From: Kordiimonas aquimaris | Lineage (GTDB): Bacteria; Pseudomonadota; Alphaproteobacteria; Sphingomonadales; Kordiimonadaceae | Direction: 5' to 3' | NCBI RefSeq assembly: GCF_025574485.1 | Contig: NZ_JAOBPO010000005.1 | Span: 62,001 to 126,000, forward strand | Length of the DNA: 64,000 nucleotides | Part shown: piece after piece, positions 7,583-16,848 of the stretch | How the letters are laid out: the number at the start of each line of letters is the position of its first letter | How positions within the stretch are numbered: the first letter of the stretch is position 1 | Notes under the pieces: generated by a model | What the model saw: only the letters and a program-made list of their open reading frames with translations | Told to the model about the DNA's origin: nothing | Database searches by the model: none | Translations under genes and position numbers: made by a program

Positions 7583-7900
7583 TTAACTACCGTCAATCAT
7601 GATGGTTCGCTCGATATCTGTCACATAAATCCATCCTGCCGTCTTCTGGCCGGTCCGTGCATTCTCGACAATGATCTCAATCGCCTGGTTTAATTTCTCA
7701 TTGTCGCAGACAAGTTCCAGCTTGACCTCGGCCACGACCTTGTCCCCAATCTCGACCGAATATTGCTGCTCCTGGCTATCCAGTGCCTTAAGGAGCCCCA
7801 ACACATCAACGACCGAAATGTATTTGTATCCCGTCTGTTTCAATTCATGGACGACGTCCGATATTCTGTTGCGATGAATGAATGCTTTGATTTCCTTCAT
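7583..7900 (-). CDS. PII-like signalling protein linked to CzcA
   Basis: 105 residues with the alternating strand-helix pattern of the PII/ferredoxin-like fold: MKEIKAFIHRNRISDVVHEL at the start, a T-loop-like middle (residues 35-55) and GWIYVTDIERTIMI at the end. PII-like proteins of this kind occur next to heavy-metal RND pumps and bicarbonate transporters, where they bind nucleotides and gate the partner. Its ATG overlaps the czcA stop codon (ATGA), so it is translationally coupled and probably acts on CzcA or on the whole CzcCBA pump; that role is inference. It lacks the uridylylation tyrosine context typical of GlnB. Confidence 0.75.
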   Translation of the reverse strand: MKEIKAFIHRNRISDVVHELKQTGYKYISVVDVLGLLKALDSQEQQYSVEIGDKVVAEVKLELVCDNEKLNQAIEIIVENARTGQKTAGWIYVTDIERTIMIDGS

Positions 7901-10900
7901 GATAGCACCTCGGTTTTTGATGGTTTTTCTTTTGCTGTGCTGCCTCTAGTTTCCATCCACTCGTAAATAACGGGCAGAAGGACAAGCGTTAGCAGGGTGG
8001 ACGTGAGTAGCCCGCCAACCACTACGGTTGCCAGCGGGCGCTGTGTTTCCGCACCGACACCCGCAGAGAGCAACATGGGTACCAGACCCAGGATTGCGAC
8101 ACTTGCGGTCATCAACACAGGCCTGAGTCTGAGTTCAGTGCCTTTGCGAACAGCATCGTGCACGCTCATGCCTTTTGAGCGCAGTTCGTTGATAAAGTTC
8201 ACCAATACGATGCCGTTCAACATCGCCACCCCGAACACTGCAATGAACCCAATTGCCGACGGCACCGAGACATATTGCCCAGTAACGAACAAACCAATCA
8301 GGCCACCGGCGGTTGCAAAGGGCACATTGGCAATGATCAGGGTTGCAAAACGTACCGAGTTGAAGGCCGTGTAGAGCAACACAAAGATAAAGAAAATCGT
8401 TAGCGGTACGATCACAGAAAGCCTTGTAAGTGCTCGCTGCTGGTTTTCAAAAGCACCGCCCCATTCGACCCAGTAACCGGGAGGCATATCCACAGTTGCC
8501 TCGATGATTTCGTTTGCTTCCTGAACGAAACCGTCCACGTCACGGCCGCGCACATCCATCTGGATAACCGCGTAGCGCTGGAGTTGTTCCCGTCTGACAA
8601 AGCTATAGCCTTCTGCCACAGTGACATCGGCCACATCCGCAAGCGTAATAATTGCCCCAGATGAGGTCGAGAGCGGTATTGCCTTAATGGCTGCAACTGA
8701 AGTTTTGGAGGCATCCTGCAACCGCGCAGTGATGTCAAAACGCTTCACGCCTGATATCAAGGTGCTAACAGGCTCATTGCCAATACCAGTACGCACAATC
8801 GTGAGCACATCATCAGCATTCATACCGAACCGCGCGAGTGCCATACGGTCCACTTCGATGCGAACCTGGGGTTTACCCAGATTTGCTTCCAGCGAGAGAT
8901 CCGCTACGCCCGGCACACTTGCAACAGCGTCTTTCAACTCACTACTGATTCGATCAAGCTCACCCAGATCCTCGCCGTAAAGTTTGATCGCAAGCGTTGC
9001 GCGCACGCCTGAAATCAACTCTTCAACCCGCATCTGGATAGGCTGGGTAAAAGCAATCACAGCTGTCGGTACAACGACCTCTAGTTTCTCTCGCATGGCA
9101 TCAGCGAGTTCTTCGATTGAGCGATCACTGGTCCATTCATTATCGGGTTTTAGGGCTGTGTATATCTCCATGTAATTAACATCGGCGGTTTCACCCTTTT
9201 CGGCGCGCCCGATCATGGCAAGTGTTGTTTCCACCTCCGGAAACTCACCTAGTGCAGCTTCAATATCCTTGGATATTTTTATCGACTGATCGAGGGACGC
9301 AGATGGGATCGATGTAACCCTCCACATAATCGAACCTTCCTGAAGCTGGGGCATGAATTCTTTACCCAACAGTGGAAACAGCGCGAGACTAGCAATCAAC
9401 AGTGCCGCTGCACTGCTTACAACTACCTTTTTATGGTCAAGCGACCACGCCAAGAACGGCAAATAGACCTTCTTGATTGAGGCTACCAGAAGGGTATCAC
9501 GCTCAGCCTTTGGCTTCAGGATCAGCGCTGCCAACACCGGGATGATTGTGAGGGTCAGCACAAGCGAACCCGCCATGGCAAAACTGATATTGAAGGCCAT
9601 AGGTTTGAAGAGCTTGCCTTCCAGCCCCTCCAGCGAGAAGAGCGGTATGAATACAACGATGATAACGAGAATGGCGAATGAGATTGGGTTGGCCACTTCT
9701 CTTGCTGCCTCAAGCACCGCCGCTGTGCGGTTCACTTTCTCACCGGCTTCTCGGCGCTCTGCCATCACCCGGAAAGAGTTTTCAACCATGACGACCGCGC
9801 CGTCGACCATCATACCGATGCCAATCGCCAGTCCGGCAAGCGACATCAGGTTTGCGGACAGTCCGGCGTATTCCATAAAGATAAAGGCAATTAACATCGC
9901 TAACGGCAAGGCTGTGATCACAACTATTGCAGAGCGAATTTCCCCGAGAAACAGGAACAAGACAATCGCCACGAGAATAGAGCCTTCTATAAGCGCATTT
10001 TCAGCTGTGGAGATCGCTTTTTCAACGAGGTCGGTGCGATCATAAATCGGTTTGAGCACAACACCGTCGGGCAGAGCCTGTTCGGTGATCGCGATTTTTG
10101 CCTTCACGGCATCCACCACATTTTTGGCGTTCTCACCAACCCGGGACAATGCCATGCCGAGTACAACTTCCTTGCCGTCTCGCGTCACGGCGCCAAAACG
10201 CAGTCCGCCAGCTTGCTTGACCTCAGCAACATCTTTCAGATAGACGGGCGTACCGTCACTGACTTTCACAACAATATTGCCAATATCAGTTTCACCTTTT
10301 ACGAGACCAAGGCCGCGCACCAGATATTGCTCTGGTCCCTGATCGATATATTGACCGCCAACCTGCCGGTTATTGGCCTCAATCGTCTCCATAATATCCT
10401 TGTAACCAAGGCCGTATTTGATAAGCCTTTGCGGGTCGATCTGAACCTGATATTGCCGTTCCTGGCCGCCCCACGACATCACATCGTCAACTCCAGGGGC
10501 CGTGCGCAGTATCAACCGTACTGTCCAGTCCTGCAGCGTGCGCAAATCCATATCGGTAACAGCAGCATTGAGCTCCTCGTCTGCTCGCTCAACGGTGTAC
10601 CAAAACACCTGACCAAGACCCGAAGTGTTAGGGCCCATCTCAGGCGTGCCGTAGCCTTCCGGAATACGGTCTCCCACCTCAGCTAGCCGCTCCATCACCA
10701 GACGGCGGGCAAAATATATATCCATATCGTCTTCAAAATAGACGGCGACATAGGAAAGGCCAAAAAGACTGACGGAGCGTATCTCTTGCACCGCAGGCAA
10801 GCCCGCCATGCCGGATTCGACAGGGAAGGTTAGCAGCTGTTCCACGTCTTCCGCTGCCAGACCGGGTGATTCCGTATAAATATTCACCTGAATAGGCGTT

Positions 10901-11025
10901 ACATCGGGGAAGGCATCAATTGGGATATTGTTAACTGCCCGCACGCCAAGGAGTGCGACCACAACAAATCCGATGACCACCAGAAATTTATACTGGAGGG
11001 AAAGTTCAACAAGTTTATTTAACAT
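7897..11025 (-). CDS. czcA: Heavy-metal efflux RND permease CzcA
   Basis: A 1042-residue inner-membrane proton-driven RND pump of the heavy-metal (HME) class that exports divalent cations with CzcB and CzcC. The N-terminal helix is followed by NIPIDAFPDVTPIQVNIYTE, a signature of the family. The proton-relay helix contains GIGMMVDGAVVMVEN with its acidic residue. Two large periplasmic loops (about 35-335 and 560-860) and twelve membrane helices are evident from hydrophobicity. The copper-type methionine set seen in the second pump of this window is not obvious, so Zn/Co/Cd is the more likely substrate group. The start lies 11 bases after czcB; the stop overlaps the PII-like gene. Confidence 0.93.
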   Translation of the reverse strand: MLNKLVELSLQYKFLVVIGFVVVALLGVRAVNNIPIDAFPDVTPIQVNIYTESPGLAAEDVEQLLTFPVESGMAGLPAVQEIRSVSLFGLSYVAVYFEDDMDIYFARRLVMERLAEVGDRIPEGYGTPEMGPNTSGLGQVFWYTVERADEELNAAVTDMDLRTLQDWTVRLILRTAPGVDDVMSWGGQERQYQVQIDPQRLIKYGLGYKDIMETIEANNRQVGGQYIDQGPEQYLVRGLGLVKGETDIGNIVVKVSDGTPVYLKDVAEVKQAGGLRFGAVTRDGKEVVLGMALSRVGENAKNVVDAVKAKIAITEQALPDGVVLKPIYDRTDLVEKAISTAENALIEGSILVAIVLFLFLGEIRSAIVVITALPLAMLIAFIFMEYAGLSANLMSLAGLAIGIGMMVDGAVVMVENSFRVMAERREAGEKVNRTAAVLEAAREVANPISFAILVIIVVFIPLFSLEGLEGKLFKPMAFNISFAMAGSLVLTLTIIPVLAALILKPKAERDTLLVASIKKVYLPFLAWSLDHKKVVVSSAAALLIASLALFPLLGKEFMPQLQEGSIMWRVTSIPSASLDQSIKISKDIEAALGEFPEVETTLAMIGRAEKGETADVNYMEIYTALKPDNEWTSDRSIEELADAMREKLEVVVPTAVIAFTQPIQMRVEELISGVRATLAIKLYGEDLGELDRISSELKDAVASVPGVADLSLEANLGKPQVRIEVDRMALARFGMNADDVLTIVRTGIGNEPVSTLISGVKRFDITARLQDASKTSVAAIKAIPLSTSSGAIITLADVADVTVAEGYSFVRREQLQRYAVIQMDVRGRDVDGFVQEANEIIEATVDMPPGYWVEWGGAFENQQRALTRLSVIVPLTIFFIFVLLYTAFNSVRFATLIIANVPFATAGGLIGLFVTGQYVSVPSAIGFIAVFGVAMLNGIVLVNFINELRSKGMSVHDAVRKGTELRLRPVLMTASVAILGLVPMLLSAGVGAETQRPLATVVVGGLLTSTLLTLVLLPVIYEWMETRGSTAKEKPSKTEVLS

Positions 11026-11036
11026 GATAGCCTCCT

Positions 11037-12179
11037 TTAATGCCCGTGGCCTTCGCCCATCTCGGATTTCAAGATAAGAGATTTAACTAAGAAGGCGTTC
11101 TTGATGACAATTTCGTCGTCTAAAGAAACGCCCGATAAAACCGAGGTCCAATCGCCGAGGGTGGCACCAACAACAATCGGTGTGGGGTGCAATTCATTGC
11201 CTTCGACTTTGAAGACAACCTGCTTCCCGGCCATCAGTACAATTGCTTGGTTTGGAACTGCGATCGTCGGCACGCTTTCGCCCGTCGAAATAGCGACATC
11301 AACAAACTCGCCAGGATGAAAATCGTCTGCTTCATTGTCCACTTGCACTCGCACCGCAAGCGTCCGGGTTACCTCGTCAACCTGATGAAAAACCTGCACC
11401 ACCTGTCCCGCAGTTCGGTTACCATCCTCGGATATCCAAGCGAGTGATCCAATCTCAATATTTGATGCTTTGTCCGGAGATAGTTTGGCTTCGACCCATA
11501 TCTTCCTTTCATCGCTTACTTCAAACAGAAGGTCGCCAGGCTCAATGAACTGCCCGACAATAAAGTTATCGTTAATAATCGTGCCGTCCTGCGGTGCAAC
11601 CAGGTCGAATTGTCCTATTGCTGCTAACGCGCTGCCATTCTTGGAGAATTTGACGAGACCATTTTCTGTCATGCCGTAGGCAAGGACTTTCGCTCGTGCC
11701 TGCTGGGCTGCAACCTGCGCTTCAATGAAACGTTGTTCAGAAACAACATCCCTACCTAGCCTGGAAGTACGCTTCCATTCATTCTCCGCAAGGATCAATT
11801 CGCCCTGAGCTTCCGCCATCTCGACACTGGTCAACGTTATAATAGGCTGGCCTTTTCGCACCGTATCGCCCATGCGGACATGGCGCGCGACAACTTGCGC
11901 TGTTATGCGAGGCGTTACTTGTGATGTGGCATATTGATTGAGCGTAACCTCTCCTGGAGCGTCAATTGTTTCCACTAGTTTCTGGCGTGCAACGAGAGCA
12001 GTGACGACGCCGTTCGCTCGCCTCTGGGCTGCTGTCATCTCGACGACGTTTTCCTCACCGTGATCTTCTTGCTCAGCGGCATAAACCGGCGAGTTCATAT
12101 AGCCCAGCTCTATGGACCCTGCATTTAGCGCAAGCCCTGAGGCAAAGAGCGTGAGGGAAAATTTCAAGGATTTATTCAT
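11037..12179 (-). CDS. czcB: Periplasmic adaptor CzcB
   Basis: 380-residue membrane-fusion protein joining CzcA to CzcC. A signal peptide (MNKSLKFSLTLFASGLALNA) precedes the paired barrel-sandwich halves (VRKGQPIITLTSVEMAEAQ and LVAPQDGTIIND), the helical hairpin between them (about 105-165), and the beta-barrel and membrane-proximal domains. The ATG at 12179 overlaps the czcC stop (ATGA); the longer open frame from 12227 lies inside czcC and lacks support. There is no N-terminal heavy-metal-binding domain like that of the CusB-type protein in this window. The C-terminus ends in the His-containing EMGEGHGH, a possible metal contact. Confidence 0.92.
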   Translation of the reverse strand: MNKSLKFSLTLFASGLALNAGSIELGYMNSPVYAAEQEDHGEENVVEMTAAQRRANGVVTALVARQKLVETIDAPGEVTLNQYATSQVTPRITAQVVARHVRMGDTVRKGQPIITLTSVEMAEAQGELILAENEWKRTSRLGRDVVSEQRFIEAQVAAQQARAKVLAYGMTENGLVKFSKNGSALAAIGQFDLVAPQDGTIINDNFIVGQFIEPGDLLFEVSDERKIWVEAKLSPDKASNIEIGSLAWISEDGNRTAGQVVQVFHQVDEVTRTLAVRVQVDNEADDFHPGEFVDVAISTGESVPTIAVPNQAIVLMAGKQVVFKVEGNELHPTPIVVGATLGDWTSVLSGVSLDDEIVIKNAFLVKSLILKSEMGEGHGH

Positions 12180-13423
12180 TGTATTGTCTCCAGCCAGGTG
12201 CTGATATTGGCACCAGCATTTTGCCACTCGAACCAGGCGCTCCAGAGCCGACCGTTCAGCTCTATTGATGCAGTTTCTGTGGCGAAAGTTTGATTAAGTT
12301 GTACGAGATAGTTAATTGCGCTTATTTCTCGGGCTTCTAATAGTTGACCAAGAAGGGCTCTTTGCTCGCCAAGTGGTTCGGCCCCATTCTCTTCCCAAGC
12401 ACGCCAGGCGTCGGACGCGGATATGTAGCGTCTCAAGCTCGCATCGAAGCGGGCCCTGACTTGTCGGTTTACCGAATAATAGTCTTGCTGGGCGACCATA
12501 AGGTCTGAGCCAGCGGCCTGAACCTCAGCCTTGTAGTTATTGCGGATTGGAATGGGCATGGAAACCGAGAGACCGATGAGATTACTGTTTCCTTCTTCCC
12601 CAACTCTCAAGCCAACCGTCGGGTCTGGCATGCGATCAGTTTTAGCCACTTTGATACGGGCCCGGGATATCTCTGTTTTAGCAATTGCCAGCCGCATTTC
12701 AGGTAGTTTTTCAACGATAAATTTACTGCCGTCTGCACCTATGCTGGAAATGCTTGGGACACCGTCTAGTCTTGGCCAGAAGCCACGGTCTTCACCAACC
12801 GTCGCTATCAGCCTTTCGTTTGCATTGGAGAGTGCCGCGGCTACTTCGTTTTTGGCTGCCCGAGATTCCGCCAGCGCCAGTTGCGCGGTTAGTAATTCTG
12901 CGCGCGGCATTTCCCCGGCGCTGCTTAATCGTTTTGCAAGGGCCAAAAATTTTACACTGAGCGCTTCTTTTTCAGCAGCCACGCTGTGTTTCTGAAACTC
13001 GGTACGATAATTTGCCAGCGCCGTGAGAATTTCCGTCAAAAGTGTTTTACGGGCTAAAGCATAAGCTGCTTCCGCTGCCTCAATTTCAGCCCTGCCAACG
13101 CCCGCCCGAGCCCCGCGTTTACCGGACCAGTCAAAGGCCTGAGAGATACCAATCTCTTTGGTGGTTAGTTCCGCATTTTCATACCCAACTGCCAATGCGG
13201 GGTTATAGACGGGTTGAGCCTGACCGCGGGCTCTAGCCCAAGCCGCAGACAATGCGGCCTCTGAAGCTTTCAGGGATGGATGGTCTCCAACTGTTTGTTG
13301 GATAAACTCATAGAGGACTGGACGCTTTTGGTCGTCCGCCAATGCTGCAGTGAACCAAGGCACAAATGCTGTGCAATAGCCGACGGCTGCAATACCCACA
13401 AGGGTACGGCGCATTCTTTTCAT
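12176..13423 (-). CDS. czcC: Outer-membrane channel CzcC (TolC family)
   Basis: 415 residues. A signal peptide (about 1-28, ending FTAALADD) is followed by two repeats of the TolC-type long helical hairpins, with typical segments such as SLKASEAALSAAWARARGQ and LSVSMPIPIRNNYKAEVQ. Such channels carry the exported cation across the outer membrane and dock with CzcB. It is the first of three tightly coupled genes (czcC, czcB, czcA). The start is ATG 13423; a second in-frame ATG lies three codons further in. Confidence 0.9.
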   Translation of the reverse strand: MKRMRRTLVGIAAVGYCTAFVPWFTAALADDQKRPVLYEFIQQTVGDHPSLKASEAALSAAWARARGQAQPVYNPALAVGYENAELTTKEIGISQAFDWSGKRGARAGVGRAEIEAAEAAYALARKTLLTEILTALANYRTEFQKHSVAAEKEALSVKFLALAKRLSSAGEMPRAELLTAQLALAESRAAKNEVAAALSNANERLIATVGEDRGFWPRLDGVPSISSIGADGSKFIVEKLPEMRLAIAKTEISRARIKVAKTDRMPDPTVGLRVGEEGNSNLIGLSVSMPIPIRNNYKAEVQAAGSDLMVAQQDYYSVNRQVRARFDASLRRYISASDAWRAWEENGAEPLGEQRALLGQLLEAREISAINYLVQLNQTFATETASIELNGRLWSAWFEWQNAGANISTWLETIQ

Positions 13424-13506
13424 GATTGATTACTCTCAAAAATAGATGTTTTAGGCGCGCGCGACTGTGTATTGATTGCCGCGGTGCGCGTTGAAAATTA
13501 CTGGTC

Positions 13507-13821
13507 TTATGAGAGTTGGGTTGAAGGGGGATGCAGGCCTGGCTTTGGATGTAAGCCAAGCAAAATGTCATCGGCGATAGGCCATGTCAATCCTGATAGG
13601 GCGACAATATCACGGTTCACGGCTTTGCCAAAGGCCATGCCGTGATGGATCACATGACAAATACAGTGCAAATCGGTATCGCCGGACGGAGTTTGGTTTT
13701 CTGTATCATGGAATGATTCAGCAATATGATTTGGCGGCTCCTTAGAGTCCAGAAACGCAATATCCAGAGCAGGCGCTGCGACAAAAATAAAGAGCAGTAA
13801 TATTTTAAGGTAACTTGCCAT
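13507..13821 (-). CDS. Small secreted protein upstream of czcC, CzcI-like
   Basis: 104 residues. The N-terminal signal sequence (MASYLKILLLFIFVAAPALD) is followed by a Cys/His cluster, DLHCICHVIHHGMAFGK, which could bind Zn(II) or a related ion, and a C-terminal tail with paired prolines (GLHPPSTQLS). It belongs to the recurring small-protein type seen in front of each metal module here. It lies between the CDF gene and czcC in one leftward operon, like czcI in front of czcCBA in Cupriavidus. The regulatory or chaperone role is inference. Confidence 0.65.
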   Translation of the reverse strand: MASYLKILLLFIFVAAPALDIAFLDSKEPPNHIAESFHDTENQTPSGDTDLHCICHVIHHGMAFGKAVNRDIVALSGLTWPIADDILLGLHPKPGLHPPSTQLS

Positions 13822-13892
13822 TTATGTTTTCAAAATCACTTTCGAGTTTATGCCGAACACGGCACTTGTACCGACTGAAACATGTGCTGTCA

Positions 13893-14543
13893 TTAATTTT
13901 TGCTCGTTGTCGTTGACGGGTGTATCTTTTCAGCTTCAAGCTCACTCCACGACTGCCGAACAATTTTGGTTGCAGAATGGATGAACAAGCTCGCCATGAC
14001 GCCTGCAACTGCAAGGTCTGGCCACGCTGTATCTGTAGCTGCAATCCCGGAAGCTGCGAGTATCACAGCAATATTGCCGACCGCATCATTTCTGCTGCAA
14101 AGCCAGACTGAGCGTACATTGCTGTCTCCATCTTTATATTTCAGGAGTAGAATCACGCTGATCACATTGGCGGCAAGGGCTGCAAAACCAATTGCGCCCA
14201 TAGTCAAAGCCTCGGGCACACCTTCGACAAATACCCGGTAAATTGTACTTCCAAGCACCCATGCCGCTATGATAAAAAGCGACAGGCCTTTAAATAAACC
14301 AGCTTTCGCCCGCGTTGCGATTGGCATTCCAATGACAATTAACGAAATTGTATAGGTCGCGCTGTCACCGAGAAAATCGAGCGAGTCTGCCAGAAGAGCC
14401 ATGGAGCCAGACGACAGTCCGCCTAAAAGTTCAACCACAAACATACCGAAATTGATTGCGATGATAATTATCAGGATGCGCTTATAAGCAGGTGATGAAC
14501 CATCAAAATTTTGAGTTGAGCTGCAGCCACAGTCGTCAGACAT
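13893..14543 (-). CDS. Cation diffusion facilitator (CDF) family exporter, short form
   Basis: 216 residues, six predicted membrane helices. The metal-binding helix 2 contains LLADSLDFLGDSATY and helix 5 contains SRNDAVGNIAV, the paired acidic motifs that hold the transported divalent cation. Most CDF proteins carry a further 80-100-residue cytoplasmic C-terminal domain that senses metal; here the chain ends about 20 residues after helix 6. The N-terminus has a possible ligand pair, DDCGC. The likely role is Zn/Cd/Co export from cytoplasm to periplasm, feeding CzcCBA. It is first in the operon, directly behind the MerR-type promoter at 14581-14611. Confidence 0.85.
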   Translation of the reverse strand: MSDDCGCSSTQNFDGSSPAYKRILIIIIAINFGMFVVELLGGLSSGSMALLADSLDFLGDSATYTISLIVIGMPIATRAKAGLFKGLSLFIIAAWVLGSTIYRVFVEGVPEALTMGAIGFAALAANVISVILLLKYKDGDSNVRSVWLCSRNDAVGNIAVILAASGIAATDTAWPDLAVAGVMASLFIHSATKIVRQSWSELEAEKIHPSTTTSKN

Positions 14544-14580
14544 TTGTCATTTCCGAATCATTGTTAGTTTCACAACTCAG

Positions 14581-14611
14581 AACCTACATGCTACAGTTGC
14601 TGTAGGAGCAA
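14581..14611 (-). promoter_or_regulatory. MerR-type promoter of the CDF-czcCBA operon
   Basis: Leftward -35 TTGCTC (14606-14611) and -10 TAGGTT (14581-14586) are separated by 19 bases that contain the perfect dyad CTACAG/CTGTAG (14591-14605). The regulator gene at 14623 is divergent from it. This is the geometry of ZntR/CadR/PbrR-type control. Confidence 0.85.
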
Positions 14612-14622
14612 GGAAAAAATGC

Positions 14623-15057
14623 ATGTCGCAGGATTTTATGATTGGCGAACTCGCGGCGCGTACCGGCTGCAAGGTGCAGACAATCCGGTATTATGAAGAG
14701 ATCGGCGTGATGCCGCCCGCCGTCCGTGCTGCCAACAATCGGCGAATGTATGACGACACTCATTTGGAACGTCTGACTTTTATCCGGCATAGCCGTGAGC
14801 TGGGGTTTTCGCTCGATGACATCAGGAGTTTGCTGGCACTTGCAGACCAGCCCGACAGGCCGTGCGATGAGGTGGACGAAATCGCGTGCAATCATCTGAA
14901 TGAAGTGGAACGCAAAATCGCCTCGCTGAAAGTTATGGAAAATGAACTCAGGCGCATGATCAGTCACTGTGCTGGCGGCACAGTTTCCGACTGCCGTATT
15001 ATCAAGGTGCTGGCGGATCACAATCTATGCGAAGAGCACAGCAAATTAACTGCATAG
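14623..15057 (+). CDS. MerR-family metal regulator (ZntR/CadR-like)
   Basis: 144 residues. The N-terminal winged HTH is MIGELAARTGCKVQTIRYYEEIG and the dimer helix follows. Cysteines at RPCDEV, the pair in CAGGTVSDC and a further one in HNLCEEH give the ligand set typical of Zn/Cd/Pb-sensing members. It is divergent from the CDF-czcCBA operon with the operator between them, which makes that operon its target. Which of Zn, Cd, Pb or Co it senses cannot be decided from the sequence. Confidence 0.88.
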   Translation: MSQDFMIGELAARTGCKVQTIRYYEEIGVMPPAVRAANNRRMYDDTHLERLTFIRHSRELGFSLDDIRSLLALADQPDRPCDEVDEIACNHLNEVERKIASLKVMENELRRMISHCAGGTVSDCRIIKVLADHNLCEEHSKLTA

Positions 15058-15119
15058 CAGAAGCTGCTCTAGGCATTCGAGCAAACAGTACTGTGTCAAA
15101 TTTGGCGTAACCTAGTCGA

Positions 15120-15467
15120 ATACAATTCGGTTTCGCCGTTGCTCTTGTGCTTGCAATCTCAATTGCAAGCTGCGCAAAGCTTGGTTACGGGGGCGGCTTG
15201 GTTCATGGAGTCTTTATGCGGTGTCTAGTTGTTTCTGCTACTCAATCGGATACCGTCATATGTATAGGAGCCGCAGACGGCGCCCAGCCCGGGCAGGTTT
15301 TGAATGTTTTCCGTATTTCTATTCCTGATGAGTTCGCTGATGAGGACTTGCTACGCGAAGAAATCGGTACGATTGAAGTTGTGGACGTTATCAACGAGCA
15401 TTTTGCGCGCGTAAAGGTACTTTCAGGTGACATTCAGAAAAATGATATTGCAGAAAGGTGGCGTTAA
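15120..15467 (+). CDS. Possible small lipoprotein, start codon unclear
   Basis: The frame is open from about 15111 to the TAA at 15465-15467. It reads as a signal peptide ending in a lipobox-like ISIASC, then a roughly 90-residue domain with GAADGAQPGQVLNVFRI and IGTIEVVDVINEHFARVKV, a pattern seen in small beta-barrel domains. No ATG is available: the reading frame begins with an ATA at 15120, and a GTG at 15147 would cut the signal peptide short. It is either a real gene with an unusual start or a fragment that lost its 5' end. Function unknown. Confidence 0.45.
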   Translation: MQFGFAVALVLAISIASCAKLGYGGGLVHGVFMRCLVVSATQSDTVICIGAADGAQPGQVLNVFRISIPDEFADEDLLREEIGTIEVVDVINEHFARVKVLSGDIQKNDIAERWR

Positions 15468-15870
15468 AGAGTAACTACGAGATCAATCGGGAGAGCTGGC
15501 TGGCTGGTCGCCTTTGACAACAAGAAACGGTTAGATAATCGAATGATTTACTGAATTTTTCCCTTTCAACAATCCCATGTGATTGTCACCTTTGCAAATT
15601 CTGAATTAGCCAAAGGTGAGCCTGCGGCGTCGATGTTATCAGTTATGGGTTGAGTAAACTGTACGCTTGATATGGTTAAAATGCCGTTAGTCATGCGAAA
15701 ACCAGCCAAGCGGTGGTGACCTCAATAACACGCGAGTAACTAGTAAACCTTGATTGCATTTAAGAATATTCATATGCATTACATGACAGACCGCTAGCAT
15801 GCGTGATCGCCATGCCTTGAGAAGCGGCCGGGATCTTTTGACAATATATCAGGATCAATATTTCTTATTG
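15468..15870. other. Gene-poor spacer before the PepSY gene
   Basis: About 400 bases of AT-rich sequence with stops in all frames. I see no RNA gene or clear repeat in it. The promoter for the PepSY gene lies at its right end. Confidence 0.5.
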
Positions 15871-15876
15871 ATGATC

Positions 15877-15907
15877 TTGACCCTGTTCTTACTCCAACCT
15901 TTATACT
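15877..15907 (+). promoter_or_regulatory. Candidate 19-base-spacer promoter of the PepSY gene
   Basis: -35 TTGACC (15877-15882) and -10 TATACT (15902-15907) are separated by 19 bases. The spacing and boxes match the other MerR-type promoters here, but the spacer has no clear dyad, so regulation by a MerR-family protein is uncertain. Confidence 0.45.
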
Positions 15908-15965
15908 GCCTACTAATTGCGGGGACGAAAATGATCCCCTTGGGAAACGCATAGAAAGGGGAAGT

Positions 15966-16703
15966 ATGGCTTTTAGTCAGAAACAAAAGCTCCATAAATA
16001 TATGGCCACTACTCACAAATGGATTGGATTGTTCGTTGGCCTCCAGATTGTATTCTGGGTCATGGGCGGTGTTGTCATGTCTTGGATTCCAATCGAAGAA
16101 GTCCGGGGCGAACATAAGGTAGCACTCAAGGTACCGCCCGCAATTGATAACCAGCTCGACCTACTTTCCTTCCAAGCGCTATCTGAACTTGCGGGAAGAC
16201 CTATAATTCAGCTTGGTTATGACACTCTACTTGGAAAAACCATTGCCAAGATCCGTTTCGAAGATGGGCAAGAGATTCGTGATGCCATTACGGGGCAATT
16301 GATCACGCCAATTTCCAAGGAGCTTGCGCAAACAATTGCAGAGGCAGATTATGCGCCTGACTATCCTGTTTCTGCCGTTATTGAAATGATGGAAAACAAT
16401 ATTGATTACCGTGGACCGCTTCCGGTGTGGCGCGTGAATTTTGCGGACGATGAGAAGACATCAATATATGTTTCGCCCGTTCAGGCGCGTGTGGTAGCCC
16501 GACGTTCATCCGACTGGCGTCTTTTCGACTTTTTCTGGATGCTACACATTATGGATTATGAAGAACGCCAAGATTTTAATAATCCACTTTTGATAACATT
16601 CTCCATTTCAGCGCTGGTTTTTGCCTTATCTGGCCTTTTCCTGCTATTTTACCGGTTCTATCGCCGAGATTTCAACTTTATCTTGGGCAGAAAAAAACGT
16701 TGA
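15966..16703 (+). CDS. PepSY-domain membrane protein
   Basis: 245 residues. A cytoplasmic N-terminus (QKQKLHKYMATTHKWIGLFVG) leads into a first membrane helix (about 18-40), a periplasmic region with PepSY-like repeats (EDGQEIRDAITGQLITPIS and related), and a second helix (about 210-232) before a basic C-terminus. The HKW and LHIMD elements resemble PepSY-TM proteins, which occur with iron or siderophore reduction and with copper genes. A ribosome site, AGGGGA, precedes the ATG. Its role here is unknown; an involvement in periplasmic metal or heme redox chemistry is only inferred from the neighbourhood. Confidence 0.8.
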   Translation: MAFSQKQKLHKYMATTHKWIGLFVGLQIVFWVMGGVVMSWIPIEEVRGEHKVALKVPPAIDNQLDLLSFQALSELAGRPIIQLGYDTLLGKTIAKIRFEDGQEIRDAITGQLITPISKELAQTIAEADYAPDYPVSAVIEMMENNIDYRGPLPVWRVNFADDEKTSIYVSPVQARVVARRSSDWRLFDFFWMLHIMDYEERQDFNNPLLITFSISALVFALSGLFLLFYRFYRRDFNFILGRKKR

Positions 16704-16848
16704 AGGCCAATATCTTAACTTTGTCTCCTACTCTTTATGCTTTTAAAGCCATGACCTTATAGTAAACGCTAGGGCTTAAGTTGAGGCGAATCAAAGAGAT
16801 TGCAGTCTATTTACAAAAAATGGCTGTAGGAGAAAATACAGGAAATAT

